Positions 8,259-16,759 of a stretch of DNA of 17,263 bases are shown one piece after another (positions within the stretch are counted from its first letter, which is position 1; each line of letters starts with the position of its first letter). The notes beneath the pieces were generated by a model. That model was not told where the DNA came from, did not search any database, and saw nothing but the letters and a program-made list of their open reading frames with translations. This DNA comes from Brachionus koreanus (Eukaryota > Rotifera > Eurotatoria > Ploima > Brachionidae). Position numbers and translations under genes: made by a program. The DNA lies in the NCBI GenBank assembly GCA_016987375.1, contig PJRA01000353.1, positions 17,200-34,462 on the forward strand, read 5' to 3'.

Positions 8259-9320
8259 GATAAGTTGATTTTTGACTACTAATGCTCTTAAAGAAATTTG
8301 ATCTAATGCCTGCTAAATCAAGGTTTGTTTTTATATGTGTTTAATTTCGAATAATTCGAACTTTTCTAGGCCGATGCCGGAAAAAGTTCGTTTTTTTATA
8401 AGATCAAATTTAATTTCGAACTTTTTTGAACATTTTTGAATTTCAAAGTGGGAGAAAACAATTAATTTTTTATCAATTTTTAATAAATAATTCTTCACTT
8501 TTGAAGTTTATTTTATATCCTCATTATTTGTCGTTAATTAAGCGTTGTAGAAAAATTTATTAAAATTACTTAATTTTAGACAAATTTGACTATAGTGCAC
8601 TTTGCAGAGAATTTTAAAATTATTAGCAGACTTTGACTAGTGGTGCAAATAGGTATGTTGCAGTTTATTGTACTCACAGGAGTGATTAAAAGCCTTCAGA
8701 AAAAAAGTTATAAGCTTTTTAAGCATTAATTTTTGTTCTAATTTTTTATTTTGTACCAAATTTTAACAAATCCGCATTATTCATTATTAAATTGATTTTA
8801 TTTTTAATCGTAAAGTTTAATCACTTTTTTGTAAAAAAGCGTAATAAAAAATGAAAGATTCAAAGGAAAAATAAAGCATATGGGGCAAAATGAGATTAAT
8901 TTTTAGATTTAGGAAATTATCTAAAAAATCTTGACGAGCTGAATTCAAAAATATTAAATATTTGAAAAACGGAGCTTTCTTTCAAAAAATAAGTTTTAAA
9001 GGGTTTAGCACTAAAATTGCTAATATTTTATATATTTTTTTTTAATTATCAAAAAAGAGTGAACAAACTCAATTTTTAGTCAAATCTGAAACCTTTTAAA
9101 ATTTAAAATTGATTTCTTTTTTTTAACAAAAACTTTAATTACCAAATTTTACACAATACTTCCAAACAACATTTTCACTAATTTTTATACCAAATACCCA
9201 TTTGATTTCTTTAGAAATTTCCAATGAAGACATTAAATCATATTTTTCAAAAGTTTTCTTCTAACCAACAAAAAAAATATAAAAATGTAAAATTTGGTTT
9301 TATTGACTTTATTTATAAAC
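8259..9320. other. AT-rich intergenic stretch upstream of the lectin
   Basis: No gene seen. It should contain the promoter of the minus-strand lectin, but no distinctive TATA or initiator can be chosen. A hairpin at 8357-8390 is listed separately. The part from about 9120 to 9320 has diverged, inverted similarity to about 11520-11700 and may be the outer part of the inverted-repeat element. Confidence 0.4.
8357..8390. repeat. Inverted-repeat hairpin
   Basis: CGAACTTTT at 8357-8365 is the reverse complement of AAAAGTTCG at 8382-8390, with a GC-rich loop (TAGGCCGATGCCGG). It is followed by a T run and preceded by TTCGAATAATTCGAA, itself almost palindromic. Function is unknown; it may be a remnant of a small foldback element. 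Confidence 0.5.
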
Positions 9321-9374
9321 AAAGTTATTTAGACATTGTGAATTTTGAAACAACAAACAAAAACAAAAAAATTT
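9321..9374 (+). repeat. Terminal inverted repeat, left arm
   Basis: AAAGTTATTTAGACATTGTG and the following 34 bases match the reverse complement of 11471-11520 with a handful of differences. The shared core is CATTGTGAATTTT followed by a CAAACAAAAACAAAAA-type tract. Weaker similarity may continue outward for 100-200 bp on both sides. Confidence 0.85.
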
Positions 9375-9413
9375 GATAACTTTTGTTTTGTTGCTGGTTT
9401 ATTGGGTTTCTTA

Positions 9414-9428
9414 TAGGGTTAGGGTTAG
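9414..9428 (+). repeat. Short telomere-like tract
   Basis: TAGGGTTAGGGTTAG, just over two units of the TTAGGG animal telomere repeat, lies immediately beside the left 59-bp direct repeat. It is too short to be a telomere. It could mark a repair event or be chance. Confidence 0.5.
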
Positions 9429-9485
9429 AAGTTGGTTTGTTTTAATTTGTTTATTGATCTAAAAGTGATAGTGTAAATGGCCGTT
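9427..9485 (+). repeat. 59-bp direct repeat, left copy
   Basis: From AGAAGTTGGTTTG to GGCCGTT. It differs from the copy at 11246-11304 at only three positions and directly abuts the end of the gypsy integrase remnant. Confidence 0.9.
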
Positions 9486-11245
9486 CTAAAGCCAGTTTAG
9501 AGTCTGGAAGAAAGATAGAAATTGGATAATGTGGCTATTACGGTATAAGGCTGTGGGTCCCATTTCGGGTCGGCTTTGCTCGTCTGTTCTACTTTCAGTA
9601 GGACTTTCGCACCGACTTCGATTTGAGGTTCACGTACCCTCATTCTCCTATCGTACTCTCTTTTCATCTGTTCCTTTGATTTGGCCTCGCGATTTCAGTT
9701 TCTCGAAATCCAGCTCCTCGATTTCTGGCAGACCAGATGTTATGGAGTGAAGGAATAGGAGTTAAGCAGGTGGAATCTTAGTCGTTGAATGAGGTGTTTC
9801 TCTGTATGTTTTTAAAAAACACTGTAATTCTTCGTCTTTATTTCTGCCTGTGATTGAGGCTGTTCGCTGTACCTGGCCTAGGTTCTTCAAAAAACTCTCA
9901 ACCTCTCCGTTTGCTCTCGGCCATCGTGGCGTGATACGCTGGTGGTGGAAGCCCATTCGGCTTGCATAAAGAGCGAATTGGTGGGATTGAAAGGGAGGAC
10001 CATTGTCAGTTTTGTACCTTATTGGTACGCCAAGGATTGCGAATAGCCGATTGAGCACCATAATGACATTTCCAAATGATGTAGATCTTATTTTGTCTAC
10101 GGATGCCCATCTGCTATAATCGTCTAGGTTGACGAATTAGTGGTAACCGTCGGACATAGGTCCGAAAAAGTCCCCGCTGATTTGCTGCCATGGTCTATTG
10201 GGCATTTCAGATGGCTTTAAAGGAGAAAGTTGGATTTTGTTATTTGTTGCTTGACAAACCAAACAATACTTGATCGCTTCTTCTACCATTTTGTCTATGT
10301 TTGGGAACCATACCTTTGAACGTATTAGGGCTTTGGTTTTAACGATTCCTTGGTGGCTAGATCTATTGTTCTCTTGCGTAGACTTTTTGGGACGATGATG
10401 CGGGTGCCTTTCAGCATTATGCCTTCTGCTGTTTGGCATATCTCGCTGATTGTTTGGCTATACTTGGCAAGATGTATCGGATGTTTGCGCTTTGTTGCAC
10501 CGAGCAACTCTCTCAATGACTGAAGTTCTTTGTCTGACTTGGTTTCAGATATGTTTTCTTTCATTGAAATCGCATTTGGTCTTGAGCTTTCGGCTATCAT
10601 GCTAACGTATTTTTCATTAGCTCTTTCACGTTGGCCGGTTGGCTGGCGTCGCGAATTGCTTGACATTTGTCTTCGGTTGGCTTGATGCCATCAGATGACA
10701 TTTGCATGCCGAAAAATGTGAGCTTGGGTTTGTTGAACTCGCATTTTTCTACGTTCAGGGTCACTCCCCTTTCTTCTAGTCTTTTTAAAACTTTCATTAG
10801 ACTATCGTCGTGTTCGGCATTAGTCTTCCCAAAGATGAGTATATCGTCGGTCATTTGCTTGACCTGGGATATCTTCTGATTTTCCTTATTGCCTCTGTGA
10901 ACTCTTCGGATGGGCTTGAAATTCCCATGTGGAGTCTTTTGTATCTGAAAAGGCCACAGTGGGTCGTTATTGTGGTCAAATGCCTGGGATCTTCGGAGAG
11001 CTTTAGCTGGTGAAAAGCCTTCCTGATGTCCAGCTTTGAAAACTTAACTGATCCGCTTACGAGGTTTATTAGTTCCTCGATGACTTTGTTGGATGCCTGG
11101 TGCGTCGCAGCGCCTAGTTCATTGGTCTTGAGTCACATGTGAGTCTAACTTCTAGTTGGTTTCCTTGAGTCTGATTTCTTTTCTTTCGGCACAACTACCA
11201 GGTTTGATATCCATGGGGTTGGGCCCATCGAAGAATTAATTGGCA
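9486..11245 (-). pseudogene. Ty3/gypsy pol remnant (RT and integrase, RNase H deleted)
   Basis: Reads from 11235 to about 9490 on the minus strand with several frameshifts and stops. The RT part starts GPTPWISNLVVVPKEKK, then KFSKLDIRKAFHQL (motif A Asp), CGLFRYKRLHMGISS, and MTDDILIFG with the two catalytic Asp residues (10854 region). After PANVKELM the sequence jumps to ANEKYVSMIAESS, so the RNase H domain is missing. Integrase follows: HQGIVKTKALIRSKVWFPNI with the HHCC zinc finger ending CLVCQ, then VNLDDYSRW after a stop, YKTDNGPPFQS, and ANGEVESF, giving the D,D,E triad. The C-terminal part ends PKWDPQPYTV. Base composition is clearly richer in G+C than the flanks. Non-functional. Confidence 0.92.
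10614..10621 (-). other. Deletion junction with microhomology in gypsy pol
   Basis: On the minus strand the junction reads GCTAATGA. It serves as the end of the RT reading (GAG CTA ATG A) and as the start of the post-RNase-H reading (GCT AAT GAA). A shared 8-base word at a deletion point is typical of template switching or microhomology-mediated repair. Confidence 0.6.
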
Positions 11246-11304
11246 AGAAGTTGGTTTGTTTTAATTTGTTTATTGATCTAAAAGAGATAGTGAAAACGGC
11301 CGTT
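11246..11304 (+). repeat. 59-bp direct repeat, right copy
   Basis: Second copy of 9427-9485, same orientation, three mismatches. It abuts the 5' (RT) edge of the minus-strand gypsy fragment. Confidence 0.9.
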
Positions 11305-11470
11305 TTCTCAAATTTAGTCCATGCAAAAACTGTGCATTTTAATTTTAACTATTTTTTAATTCATATATTTTTTGCACTATTGCAGAATTTGGGTTATACA
11401 AGCCTTGTATCAGCTGATACATTTTCCAGAACGATTTTTAGACCCTTAGAAAAAAAAATATTTTAATTTT

Positions 11471-11520
11471 AAATTTTTGTTTTTGTTTTTTGTTCCAAAA
11501 TTCACAATGCCTAATAACTT
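11471..11520 (-). repeat. Terminal inverted repeat, right arm
   Basis: Reverse complement of the left arm at 9321-9374 with few differences, including the AATTCACAATG core. It marks the right edge of the composite element. Confidence 0.85.
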
Positions 11521-12097
11521 AATAACAGAGAGATCAGTAGGAAAAAAAAAATTTTAAAGACTAAAATTTTTTTTATTATTTTAGAAAACATTTGAATTTT
11601 ATTTTTTTCATTCAAGTTTTCTTTTTTCATTTTTTATCAAATTTTACCAAAAATTGTGAAATTTTACTTAAAATTAAGTAATGAATGCTGGTAGTTGAGA
11701 ATTTTTTATTTTTTCAAAATGAAATTATTTTAAAACTTTGGAAAAAAATAAAAATCCAAAAAATATGTGTTGTAATTCTGAAACGATTTTTCTAACCAGA
11801 CGGACTAGCGGACTCATCGCTTAATTTGATCATACGAAAAAATCGGAACAATCTTTTCTCAAAAACCTTCCTTATATTATTTAAAACTATTCTGACAACC
11901 AATGAAATAGAATATAATAATCTGGTAATGATCATATCAAAAATTTGTTCAGGTACCCCAAAGTTTTAGGTTTCAGACCTCATTTTATAAAATAGTTAAT
12001 TTTTATTAGTCTAGATTATGCTTATATTGAAGACGATAAATGAGATGTAAAATTCTAACTGGAATTTCAAAAGAAAATTTTCTTGAAAATTAAAATT
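11521..12097. other. AT-rich spacer
   Basis: No gene seen. A GC-richer patch, CAGACGGACTAGCGGACTCA, lies at about 11799-11818 and resembles a fragment of an old repeat, but I cannot assign it. Confidence 0.4.
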
Positions 12098-12115
12098 TTA
12101 TTATTATTATTATTT
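12098..12115. repeat. (TTA)n tail of the LINE
   Basis: About five TTA units on the plus strand, forming the 3' tail of the minus-strand LINE. Confidence 0.7.
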
Positions 12116-12359
12116 TTATTTATTAAGTTCAAGCCTCAAAGGCAAAAGATAAGAAAAAATATAAAAAATAATAAAAAAGTTAAATTAGTTCGATGTCGTA
12201 TTATAAATACCAATTTTAGTATACATATTAAGAAAAGTATAAAAAGATTTATGTCACAATAAATTATGAAATTATGATAAGTATTATTTAAAAAAACAAA
12301 TTATATAAAAAATTCTATTTTTAAAAAATCATTTAAAATTTTTAACAAATAAAGAAGAT

Positions 12360-13575
12360 CAATTAAATTTTATTGAAGTTTTTTCTTCTATTATTGATAG
12401 TGTAAAGTTAATCGAGTCAACCAAGCCACGATTTTTCTCAGAATGTATGTGTTCAATCAATTCTATCGCTGTCCTTGGATCAAAATCAGTTACACTTATA
12501 TATATTTTTTTTCTAAATTGGACAATTGCTTGCACACGGAATTGTTTTTATGATCATAAATTTCATAATCATCCCTTAATTAGGTTAAGAGACTAAAAAA
12601 GTGCTGCTTTGTTTAATCTGTTTTAGGAAGAATATCTTGTGTTTTTGATAAATTTGTTCTACTGTTTCAATACGCAATGACTCTAAAATTGGTTTCATTC
12701 TAGCAAATTTCTTTATCCCAAACGTCCGTTTAAGAAGAAGATTTTGTCTTGTTTCCAGTTCACTGCGTTTCTATTCTCCAATAAAGGTGAGGTCCAATGT
12801 ATGTCTAATAATAGACTGGCAAAATTGTTTGTATAGAAATGCGACAAGTTTTGGACTACTTTGTTTGGGTTTAAACCCAATCTATAGAGACCGTACAAGC
12901 TTTTTTCAACTTTTTTCCACTTTTCTTCAATAAAGTTATTGACATACTTTGTATCACCAATTGGTAGGCCTAGATACTCAACACTTTTAACGAAAGGTAT
13001 TTCTTTACCATTGACTGATAATTTAGATTCATTACTAACATTGGTTTTTTGAATTAATAGTGCCATAGATTTGTCAGGATTGAAATCAATTTTCCAGGCT
13101 ATTAAATAATTCGAGCAAATTTCTAGTAGTTTTTGACACTGGCCAAAAGAGGGCGAAAGTATAACGATGTCGTCACAGTATGCTTTTATCGAGAGTTTAA
13201 TACCATTAATCGAGGCCCCAATATTTAAATTGGTGCATTCGTTTAAAAGGTCGTTAATGAAAAATTAAACAAAAAGGAGACAGGATACCTCCCTGTTTAA
13301 CTTCTTCACTTGTTTTAATCATTTCACTAACCTCATTTTCATATTTTATGACTATTTTTGAAATACTATAATAAACATATAGCACTCGCCAAATCGCGTC
13401 CGGAATTTTACCAATTAATTTGTAGAACAGACAATCTCTCTACAGCTTGTCAAAGGCCTTTCTTGCATCAAGACAAACTACGTGTAGTTTTGAGCCATAT
13501 TGTCTATAGTAATTCATAATCTCATTTACCAGGAAATATGCATGTTTGCAAGAAAGTGAAGAATCGTCCATTGAA
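12360..13575 (-). pseudogene. LINE reverse transcriptase with YCDD active site, lightly damaged
   Basis: RT with motifs in order: SCKHAYFLVNEI, VVCLDARKAFDKL (motif A), EEVKQGGILSPF (motif B), LSIKAYCDDIVILSPSFGQ (motif C, catalytic Asp pair), then VEYLGLPIGD and a long C-terminal region including SLLLDIHW. Visible damage is small: TAG replaces the expected Trp after FDKL, a one-base shift follows ILSPF, and one base is lost at NGRLG (about 12713), after which KKFARMKPILESLRIETVEQ continues. More stops occur below 12600. The light damage suggests a fairly recent insertion. No host function. Confidence 0.88.
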
Positions 13576-13579
13576 AATT

Positions 13580-14087
13580 AAGTATGATGAAAAATGGTTT
13601 TTCTGAAAGTGCCTCTTTTGATATGTTGAAGGAGTTTTTGCATTTTTAGTTCCATTCAAATGAGACATTTTTGGCTTCAAGTACGTGTAACGGATATTTA
13701 TCTTTCCAAGTCCTTTATGTAGTTTATTTAAAGCGAACTGATTACGATGGCAGACTGGATGTTTTATAGTATACGAAATTAGCCATTTTTCTTAGATTAA
13801 GTTCAGAAGAGATAAGTGATACAAAGATGTAGATTGTTTATATATTCTTTTACTTAAGGATTTCTGTTAAATAATGAAAAATACATAATTGAATAAAATT
13901 TCTATAATAAGAATCACAAATCCTATTTAATTGTGAATTAAAACGGACAGAAAAATTTATTACTTATGATTAATGACTCATAAAGATATAATCTAAATAA
14001 ATTAGAAATAATATTAAGGATAATTTAAAAGGTTCTTACGGTTATTTTCATAACGAAACATTAACCTCCATTGAAAAATAATCATTC
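13580..14087. other. AT-rich spacer with unplaced coding-like scrap
   Basis: On the minus strand about 13600-13760 reads VCHRNQFALNKLHKGLGK and onward with good coding character. It may be a displaced piece of the LINE ORF upstream of the RT. The rest, 13780-14087, has no recognisable content. Confidence 0.35.
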
Positions 14088-14310
14088 TGTAAAGTCTCAA
14101 GTTCGGACTTTAGGAATTAAAGCCAAGAAATAAATAAAAAAATTTAATTTAGTTAAAAGTTTATAAAAATGGAATGCAAAGTTAATACAATTAAGGAGTG
14201 GTTGATTTAGTGGTAAGTGTTAGCGTGCTCTGATAGCAGTTATGACTTAACTACATTTAAATGAGGTATAGAGAAGAAGATTAAGAGATGACAAAACTCG
14301 GGTCTTAACA
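14088..14310 (-). repeat. Probable LTR of a minus-strand LTR retrotransposon
   Basis: On the minus strand it begins TGTTAAGACC directly after a polypurine tract and ends GACTTTACA, giving the TG...CA ends expected of LTRs with imperfectly inverted termini. Length is 223 bp. The matching second LTR was not found in the window, so this could be a solo or truncated copy. Within it, on the plus strand, 14196-14265 looks tRNA-like, a competing reading. Confidence 0.5.
14196..14265 (+). other. tRNA-like segment (possible SINE head)
   Basis: TGATTTAGTGG at 14203-14213 resembles an RNA polymerase III A box and is followed by GTAAG...GCTCTGATAGCAG, as in tRNA-derived SINEs. The B-box position (GTTATGACTTA) is degenerate and no complete cloverleaf folds, so it is not a functional tRNA gene. 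Confidence 0.25.
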
Positions 14311-14323
14311 TCCCTCCCCCTAT
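14311..14323 (-). promoter_or_regulatory. Polypurine tract
   Basis: Minus strand GATAGGGGGAGGGA, immediately upstream of the LTR start TGTTAAG. In LTR retrotransposons this purine run primes plus-strand DNA synthesis. Confidence 0.5.
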
Positions 14324-14464
14324 CATAAAAAGGACCCAGGCGTCACTAACGACTAACCATTAGAAAAAATACAAAAAAAAAAAAGATTTTAAGTACAAAA
14401 TCAAAAAGAGATTTAAAAAAAAAAGCAAAACAACCTCAAAAAAAGGTAAAATAAGTGAGATTAA

Positions 14465-14998
14465 TTAATTGTAAATTACCCGGGTGTAATAGTTGCATCC
14501 TAACTGCGCACGGCAAAGTTCTCGGACGTCTCGATCGGAGTTGCTGACGTAACCGAACATACAGTTCTCGCACAGGAGGTGCCCGCATTGCGTCGAGACG
14601 ATTGCGGCACAGTTTTCGAACTGCTCGAGGCACACTGGAGATGGCTAACCACTTAATTGGTGGTTCTTGTTCGTGGTCGGTCTGGCCAGTAGCTGGACGT
14701 CCATAAACACGCAAGTTGTGGTTGACGGCATTGGGGTTAGGAGGTCCCGTTCCAAATCCCGACTATTGTTTTATTGGGCCTGGAGTTGGTGTTGTGTGAC
14801 CTCCAGTCGATTAATCTGATCATGCAGGTCACTTCTCAGTTTTTGGCTCTCGGCCAGCTAACTTCGGGTACTGGAGGTTTTTTCTCTTGCAACGTCAGCC
14901 TCTCCACGCTGTTGTTCCCATTGCTGGGTCTTCTTTTGGAGCTTTCGCTTTTCTTTCTTGCGAAGCTCATCCATCAGCCGGGACAGCTTGCATTTTGA
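14465..14998 (-). pseudogene. Coiled-coil plus RING-finger protein, degraded
   Basis: RING fingers bind two zinc ions and usually act as ubiquitin ligases. From 14998 downward the minus strand first gives a highly charged, probably coiled-coil part (MDELRKKEKRKLQ, then LRSDLHDQINRLEVTQHQ), broken by TAG and TAA. After a frameshift it gives PSPVCLEQFENC, STQCGHLLCENCMFGY and ELCRAQLGCNYYTRVIYN with TAA at 14465-14467. The C-G-H-x2-C-x2-C core is intact. The first Cys is Ser (SPVC), and the Cys expected before LCRAQ is absent, so two zinc ligands are lost. It is far richer in G+C than its flanks. It lies just upstream of a polypurine tract and LTR on the same strand, so it may be the 3'-most ORF of an LTR retrotransposon or a captured host gene. 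Confidence 0.75.
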
Positions 14999-15009
14999 AT
15001 TTTAAATTT

Positions 15010-15283
15010 GTTACCTTCTTTGACTAGTTATTAATCAGCTTATTAACTGATGCACAAAGATAAGTAATAATTATACTTGTCATGTATCTCAGAATCTAGA
15101 CGCTTCGAAATGCTGACAGAGACATTTACACTAAACTAACTTCTTGACTTAATTAAAAGCTTGTGTTCTGAACACGATTATATAGGTATAAATAAGGATT
15201 CCATTTTTATAACTTCAGAACGTTCAATTATATTAATAAAGCTTTTAAATACAATATATTGTTTTTACTATTAACCGGTTAGA
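15010..15283 (+). repeat. Probable 5' LTR region of the plus-strand gag element
   Basis: The boundaries are approximate. The stretch holds, in LTR order, a palindrome (15163-15175), a TATA box TATAAATAAG (15187-15196) and AATAAA (15235-15240). It is followed by a primer-binding-site-like TGG at 15286 and the gag start at 15323. No second copy exists in the window to prove it is an LTR. Confidence 0.4.
15163..15175. promoter_or_regulatory. Perfect palindrome upstream of a TATA box
   Basis: GTGTTCTGAACAC reads the same on both strands around a central T. It lies 11 bp upstream of TATAAATAAG. Such sites often bind dimeric transcription factors; its form resembles hormone-receptor half-site pairs. 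No direct evidence of function. Confidence 0.3.
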
Positions 15284-15284
15284 A

Positions 15285-15300
15285 TTGGTAGTAGCGATAA
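15285..15300 (+). promoter_or_regulatory. Candidate primer binding site
   Basis: TTGGTAGTAGCGATAA lies between the putative LTR end and the gag ATG. TGG is the expected complement of a tRNA CCA end. The matching tRNA cannot be named from this alone. Confidence 0.35.
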
Positions 15301-15322
15301 AATGATCTTCTTTATGATACTA

Positions 15323-16140
15323 ATGTCAAAGGATTAATTGGAAAAACTTCGTGTACAAGAGCTGGTACACTTGATAAAGACACAAAATTGGTCTTTTAGA
15401 AATGAATTTCAGAAATTAGACGAACACAGCGAGCTGTACGGAAGCCAAAAATATAGAATGGCTTCAAAATGTTGGAAAATCTAAAGAAATGCTTATAGAG
15501 CTTCTTTTAAAAAGAGCTGAGTTATCGGCCTGTAAAAAAAATGAAGATAGAGGAAGATATTAAAAATATAAGTAAAGGAGGAGCAAAAAGCCCCCTTCAG
15601 GAAATAGCCACTTCATCAAAAACCTTAATACATGATGATGAATTACTAGAAAATACAGGATTCGGAATTAGGGAAACTCGAATCATAAAATTTAAAGTCG
15701 ACGACATACCATAATTATATGGAAATGATAGAGATAAAGTGGATGAATGGATATACCTAGTAGAAACTGAGGCTAGGAACCAAGGGATTTTTAGATATAA
15801 GCTAATAGATTACGTTACAAAACTTCTAAGAGGTAAAGCACTGCAGATGCTTAGAAATATGCAGGAGAGAGATGAATTTGTTACGTGGGAAAAATTTAGC
15901 AACTCTGAAACCAGCTGATGTTCAGAGAGGACTCAGATCAAAACTTAAAAGTGTTAAACTGACGTCAAATTTTGAGGATAATATAATGAGATTTCAGACA
16001 ATTGCAAATAAAATGGAAAAGTTAGATGAGTTTGAATTAGAGTAAAAATGTAGAAACACTTGATGATGCCATCAGACATCAGACAGTTTGCTTCGGATGC
16101 AAAAAGCCCGGTCATAAGATTTCACAATGTAGAATGAAGT
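15323..16140 (+). pseudogene. Retrotransposon gag remnant with zinc knuckle
   Basis: Gag forms the particle that packages element RNA. ATG at 15323 begins MSKD, a stop, then LEKLRVQELVHLIK. NVGKSKEMLIELLLKRAEL follows near 15465-15530, then a frameshift into KNISKGGAKSPLQEIA. A stop at about 15713 separates this from the capsid block LYGNDRDKVDEWIYLVETEA, with RGKALQMLRNMQ and EFVTWEKF (about 15716-15900). Another frameshift and small deletion lead to LKPADVQRGLRSKL. The nucleic-acid-binding knuckle CFGCKKPGHKISQC (16089-16130) is intact. At least two stops and three frame changes make it inactive. The capsid resembles Ty3/gypsy gag. Confidence 0.85.
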
Positions 16141-16199
16141 ACAATAACCAAAACTAAATCGTAATCCTAGAAAAATTAATATTATTGAGGAAGTAAACA

Positions 16200-16755
16200 A
16201 TGATCAAGACAATTTAAAATCAAAACCAGATTATGTGAACACATGTGATACAGGCAAAATTTTATATAGCAAGAACTATAGATGGTATAACACTAAGATT
16301 GGCACTTGATAGCGGATGTACAACTTCCATTTATCAAAAATTTTGTGAAAAAAAAATAAAATAACAGTTAAGGAGTCTGACATTAGAATAAAAACAGCAG
16401 ATAATTATATTGTTAAAGTAATCGGAAAAACAGATACGCTAAAATTAAATATCGAAAATCATGTATGTAACCTCGAATTTCTAGTAAAAGATCATGAAGA
16501 CAATGATGGACTATTAGGCCTTGATTGGTTCATGCTTACAGGAGCAAGTCTTAATCCGAGAGAAAGAAGCTTAAAATTCCCAAGTGAAGTAGTTTTCCTT
16601 GATGTGACAGAAAAAGAATTCTGTTATCAAGTTTTAACTGAAAAATTAACCAATGAAGTATACCCGGACGATAATTATTCCGATGATCACTACAATTTAA
16701 TGAGGAATGGCCTTTGGAATCCATCGATTTTGTTAATAAAAGCTTCTGAATCATT
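16200..16755 (+). pseudogene. Retrotransposon aspartic protease remnant, pol truncated
   Basis: Retroviral-type aspartic protease that would cut the Gag-Pol polyprotein. IARTIDGITLRLALDSGCTT carries the active DSG (about 16265-16322). After a one-base shift in the A run near 16350 come VKESDIRIKTADNYIVKVIG and, at about 16508-16530, DGLLGLDWF, the conserved C-terminal Gly-x-Asp block of the fold. The open frame runs on from there to 16755. Near 16700 a shift to NEEWPLESIDFVNKSF fits better. No reverse transcriptase follows, so the copy is truncated. It belongs to the same element as the gag remnant. Confidence 0.85.
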
Positions 16756-16759
16756 GACC

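Larger units (their letters stand above)
9321..11520. mobile_element. Composite inverted-repeat element carrying a gypsy pol fragment
   Basis: A 2.2-kb unit bounded by about 50-bp inverted repeats. Inside it are two 59-bp direct repeats (9427-9485 and 11246-11304), and between those a GC-richer Ty3/gypsy pol remnant on the minus strand. No LTRs, transposase or target-site duplication were identified. I interpret this as a non-autonomous DNA or foldback element that received the gypsy fragment. A chance arrangement of independent repeats is the alternative. Confidence 0.6.
12098..13575 (-). mobile_element. Second non-LTR retrotransposon (LINE), 5'-truncated
   Basis: Minus-strand LINE running from the RT domain (about 13575) through the C-terminal region to a 3' UTR. 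It ends in a TTA/TAA simple repeat at 12098-12115, preceded by GCCTTTGAGGCTTGAAC and AATAAA-like signals, a typical LINE tail. Endonuclease and 5' UTR are absent. The region 13580-13760 may hold further scraps (NQFALNKLHKG) that I cannot place. Confidence 0.85.
15010..16755 (+). mobile_element. Truncated LTR retrotransposon (LTR-gag-protease)
   Basis: Plus-strand copy comprising a probable 5' LTR, primer site, gag and protease. Reverse transcriptase, RNase H, integrase and the 3' LTR are absent. It faces away from the minus-strand LTR/RING element on its left. Confidence 0.7.

Noticed and set aside
9529..9750. Plus-strand open frame of 73 codons
   Set aside because: Shadow of the minus-strand gypsy integrase C-terminus.
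10667..11013. Plus-strand open frames
   Set aside because: Shadows of the minus-strand gypsy reverse transcriptase.
14436..14714. Arg-rich minus-strand frame as an independent protein
   Set aside because: The neighbouring frame holds a recognisable RING finger. The Arg-rich reading is an out-of-frame translation, although its first third may reflect the pre-frameshift frame.
14774..14998. Plus-strand hydrophobic open frame
   Set aside because: Shadow of the charged coiled-coil region on the minus strand; Glu/Lys codons read in antisense give Leu/Phe-rich sequence.
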